Positions 24,558 to 26,175 of a stretch of DNA of 26,175 nucleotides are shown in pieces. A program made the position numbers and the translations under genes. Below the pieces are notes generated by a model. That model did not search any database. It saw only the letters and a list, made by a program, of their open reading frames with translations, and was not told the DNA's origin. The DNA lies in the NCBI GenBank assembly GCA_052389435.1, contig JBQTIB010000073.1, positions 1 to 26,175 on the forward strand, written 5' to 3'. Within the stretch, counting starts at the first letter, position 1; each line of letters starts with the position of its first letter. The stretch is from JBQTKD01 sp052389435. GTDB lineage: Bacteria; Actinomycetota; Actinomycetes; Sporichthyales; Sporichthyaceae.

Positions 24558-25976
24558 TTGGCCCGAGTGGTCGTGATCGGGGCCGGCCTGTCCGGGCTCG
24601 CCGCCGCCGCCCGACTGGCACGGCTCAAACACGACGTCGTCGTCTGCGAACGCTCGCCCGGACCGGGTGGACAGGCCGGCCGGTTCGAACGCGACGGCTT
24701 CGCCTTCGACACCGGCCCGACGACGCTGCTCATGCCCGCCTCCTATCGGGACCTGTTCGTCAAGACCGGCAAGACCACCCCGATCGAGAACTACCTCGAT
24801 CTCCAACCGATCGAGCCGGCCGTCCGCTGGCGCTTCGCCGACGGCACCGTCGTCGACCTCCCCAACGCCTCCCGCGCGGGAACAATGGACGCAGTGTCCG
24901 CAGCCTTCGGGGCCAAGGCGGCGACGGCTTGGGACGAGTTCGTCCGCTGCGGCGAAGGCGTCTGGGACCGGTTTCGCAAGGGCTTCCACGACGGGCCGCC
25001 GGTCCTGTCGGGCAAGAGGTTCCGCGTTCCGGCCGAGGAAAAGGCGGCACTCGAAGCACTGAATCCCGCCCGCAGCTACCGCGAGCTGACACAACGTCAT
25101 TTGGGTCGCTTCCCGCACCTGGAACAGGTCGCGATGTCGTGGCCCGCCCGGCTCGGAACCGACCCGCCGTTCGCATCCTCCGGCACGGTGCTCTGGCCAT
25201 GGCTCGAGCAGACCTTCGGAGTATGGGCGCCAGTGGGCGGAATCCGAGCCTTGGTAGACGTGGTTGTCCAGCGAGCGCTTTCACGTGGCGCCGAGTTTCG
25301 CTACGCCACCGAGGTGACAGGCCTTCACCTCCACGGTGGAACGGTGCAGGGAGTTCGGCTAGCCGACGGAGACATGCTGCCCGCCGATGTCGTGGTCGCC
25401 GCAGTGGACGATCGCACCCTCGGACATTGGCTCGCCTCCAGTCCGCTTCCCCTCCGTAGCGAAGGCCGCTCGGCCTTCACGATGCTCCTGGCACTCGACG
25501 GCGTCGACGAAGGGCCCAGCGCGCAACTGTCGCTCTCTTCGACCGTCTACGACTGGAATCCGACGATTACGCGCGCCGAGGCGCCTCCCGGGTGCTCGGC
25601 CTACACCGTGTCGAGTCCCGAAGACCTTCACGGCAAACTGGAAAACGGCGCCTGGGATTGGACCGACCAGACTGAGACCGAGCGCCGCACCGCGTCGCTG
25701 ATCCAGCACTTGGACGATCGCGGCTTTGAGGTGACGCGTCGACTGCTGTGGGCGGAAATCCGGACGCCTCACGACCTGGCCCAGACCGTCGGATCTCCCG
25801 ACGGAGCCATCGGCGGGCCCGCCTTGATCGGACGCGAAGGCCTCGTTCGTCCGCCGAACGCGACCGGGGTGAAGGGCCTGTTCCACGTCGGCGCGGCGGC
25901 CCATCCCGGCCCGGGCATCGCGTTCGCGCCCCTCGGCGCCGCACTGGTCGCAGACGCGGTGGGACGAGCCCGCTAA
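24558..25976 (+). CDS. CrtI-like FAD-dependent oxidoreductase
   Basis: A 472-residue flavoprotein of the phytoene desaturase (CrtI) superfamily. The N-terminal FAD motif VVVIGAGLSGLAAAARLARL with Glu at VVCERSPGPGGQAG, then FDTGPTTLLMP, is the CrtI pattern. The C-terminal GLFHVGAAAHPGPGIAFAPLGAAL is the matching flavin-contact region. The TTG at 24558 is the likely start (MARVVVIG); an in-frame GTG at 24567 is too close to the FAD fold to be preferred. Codon use toward the 3' half is less GC-extreme than in the neighbours. Without crtB/crtE nearby, the substrate is unknown. It is distinct in sequence from the oxidoreductase at 22221, so this is not a simple tandem duplication. Confidence 0.9.
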   Translation: MARVVVIGAGLSGLAAAARLARLKHDVVVCERSPGPGGQAGRFERDGFAFDTGPTTLLMPASYRDLFVKTGKTTPIENYLDLQPIEPAVRWRFADGTVVDLPNASRAGTMDAVSAAFGAKAATAWDEFVRCGEGVWDRFRKGFHDGPPVLSGKRFRVPAEEKAALEALNPARSYRELTQRHLGRFPHLEQVAMSWPARLGTDPPFASSGTVLWPWLEQTFGVWAPVGGIRALVDVVVQRALSRGAEFRYATEVTGLHLHGGTVQGVRLADGDMLPADVVVAAVDDRTLGHWLASSPLPLRSEGRSAFTMLLALDGVDEGPSAQLSLSSTVYDWNPTITRAEAPPGCSAYTVSSPEDLHGKLENGAWDWTDQTETERRTASLIQHLDDRGFEVTRRLLWAEIRTPHDLAQTVGSPDGAIGGPALIGREGLVRPPNATGVKGLFHVGAAAHPGPGIAFAPLGAALVADAVGRAR

Positions 25977-26011
25977 TTCGATGGGGGGAATTCGACCCAC
26001 CATTGGATAGG

Positions 26012-26031
26012 CCGATACGCCCGTTTATCGG
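26012..26031. terminator. Weak hairpin after the CrtI-like gene
   Basis: CCGATA and TATCGG arms (26012-26017 and 26026-26031) enclose 8 bases, about 35 bases after the stop codon. The 199-base end region has no other supported structure apart from the possible transposase start. The arm resembles the outer arm of the hairpin at 15544-15605. Confidence 0.35.
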
Positions 26032-26149
26032 TGTGGCGCCCCCATTTCACCTGACTTGGCTCACGGATGGGGTGCCGGTTGTGACGCGGGGCGCTGACCT
26101 GCGCGTTCGTTCTGGATGAGTCGGGAAGTTGCGCACTAAGCGAGGCTCG

Positions 26150-26175
26150 TAGCCTGGTCGTGTGGCCTACGTGCG
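26150..26175 (+). mobile_element. Possible 5' end of an IS1634-type transposase gene
   Basis: TAGCCT (26150-26155), a TANNNT -10, lies 6 bases before GTG 26162, from which the last bases read M-A-Y-V and then a partial codon (CG) that would encode Arg if completed. That N-terminus is how many IS1634-family transposases begin, as far as I recall. Only four full codons are present, so this is weak. It would explain why the contig stops here, since IS copies break short-read assemblies. Confidence 0.25.

Noticed and set aside
22221..25976. Carotenoid biosynthesis cluster
   Set aside because: Two CrtI-like proteins but no phytoene synthase, GGPP synthase or cyclase; one is closer in pattern to PYROXD2-like enzymes.

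Overview
The window is high-GC DNA from an actinobacterium. The evidence is the gene content (opcA beside zwf, an SAV_6107-type HEPN protein, a choice-of-anchor P secreted protein), frequent GTG and TTG starts, 4-nt GTGA/ATGA gene overlaps, TANNNT leaderless start sites, actinobacterial (TTGTCCACA) DnaA boxes, and a mycobacterial-type LexA box. No rRNA, tRNA or CRISPR array was seen. The first 15 bases are a pure G run and the last bases look like the start of a transposase, so the window is probably a whole draft contig or close to one.

Layout. (1) 68-2303: a small membrane-anchored protein of unknown function, then an ABC-2 type exporter (ATPase plus permease). (2) 2311-5005: three accessory genes: an unknown protein, a PRiA4_ORF3-DUF6933 fusion, and a GNAT acetyltransferase. 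(3) 5068-6018: heme A synthase (ctaA/COX15). (4) 6111-9388: an accessory block with a DUF559 nuclease-like protein, an EVE-like protein and its partner, a small membrane protein, and an unknown protein that directly follows ctaB. (5) 9393-10334: protoheme IX farnesyltransferase (ctaB), divergent from the sugar-phosphate genes. (6) 10665-18850: tkt, tal, pgi, zwf, opcA and pgl, all on the + strand. This gives the oxidative and non-oxidative pentose phosphate pathway plus glucose-6-phosphate isomerase in one cluster, with several start/stop overlaps suggesting translational coupling. (7) 18945-21802 on the - strand: a secreted protein, a ribosome-rescue factor ArfB coupled to an SAV_6107 HEPN gene, and a short-chain dehydrogenase. 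(8) 21865-25976 on the + strand: an ArsC/Spx-family protein, a phytoene dehydrogenase-like oxidoreductase, a two-domain VOC protein, and a second CrtI-like oxidoreductase. (9) About 200 bases without a complete gene, ending in the possible transposase start.

The heme A genes (cytochrome oxidase cofactor supply) and the pentose phosphate genes form a conserved actinobacterial neighbourhood, interrupted here by accessory genes. The most interesting signal is not a protein. It is a compact promoter in front of the HEPN-arfB pair that carries both a PafBC-type (RecA-independent) DNA-damage promoter and a LexA SOS box, followed by a long leader with a 14-bp hairpin. The second is a repeat made of two DnaA boxes exactly 26 bp apart, found twice in inverted orientation, each just upstream of an accessory gene. 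Several other palindromes (an 18-bp operator-like site between ctaB and tkt, and two long hairpins with 14-bp perfect stems) also stand out.
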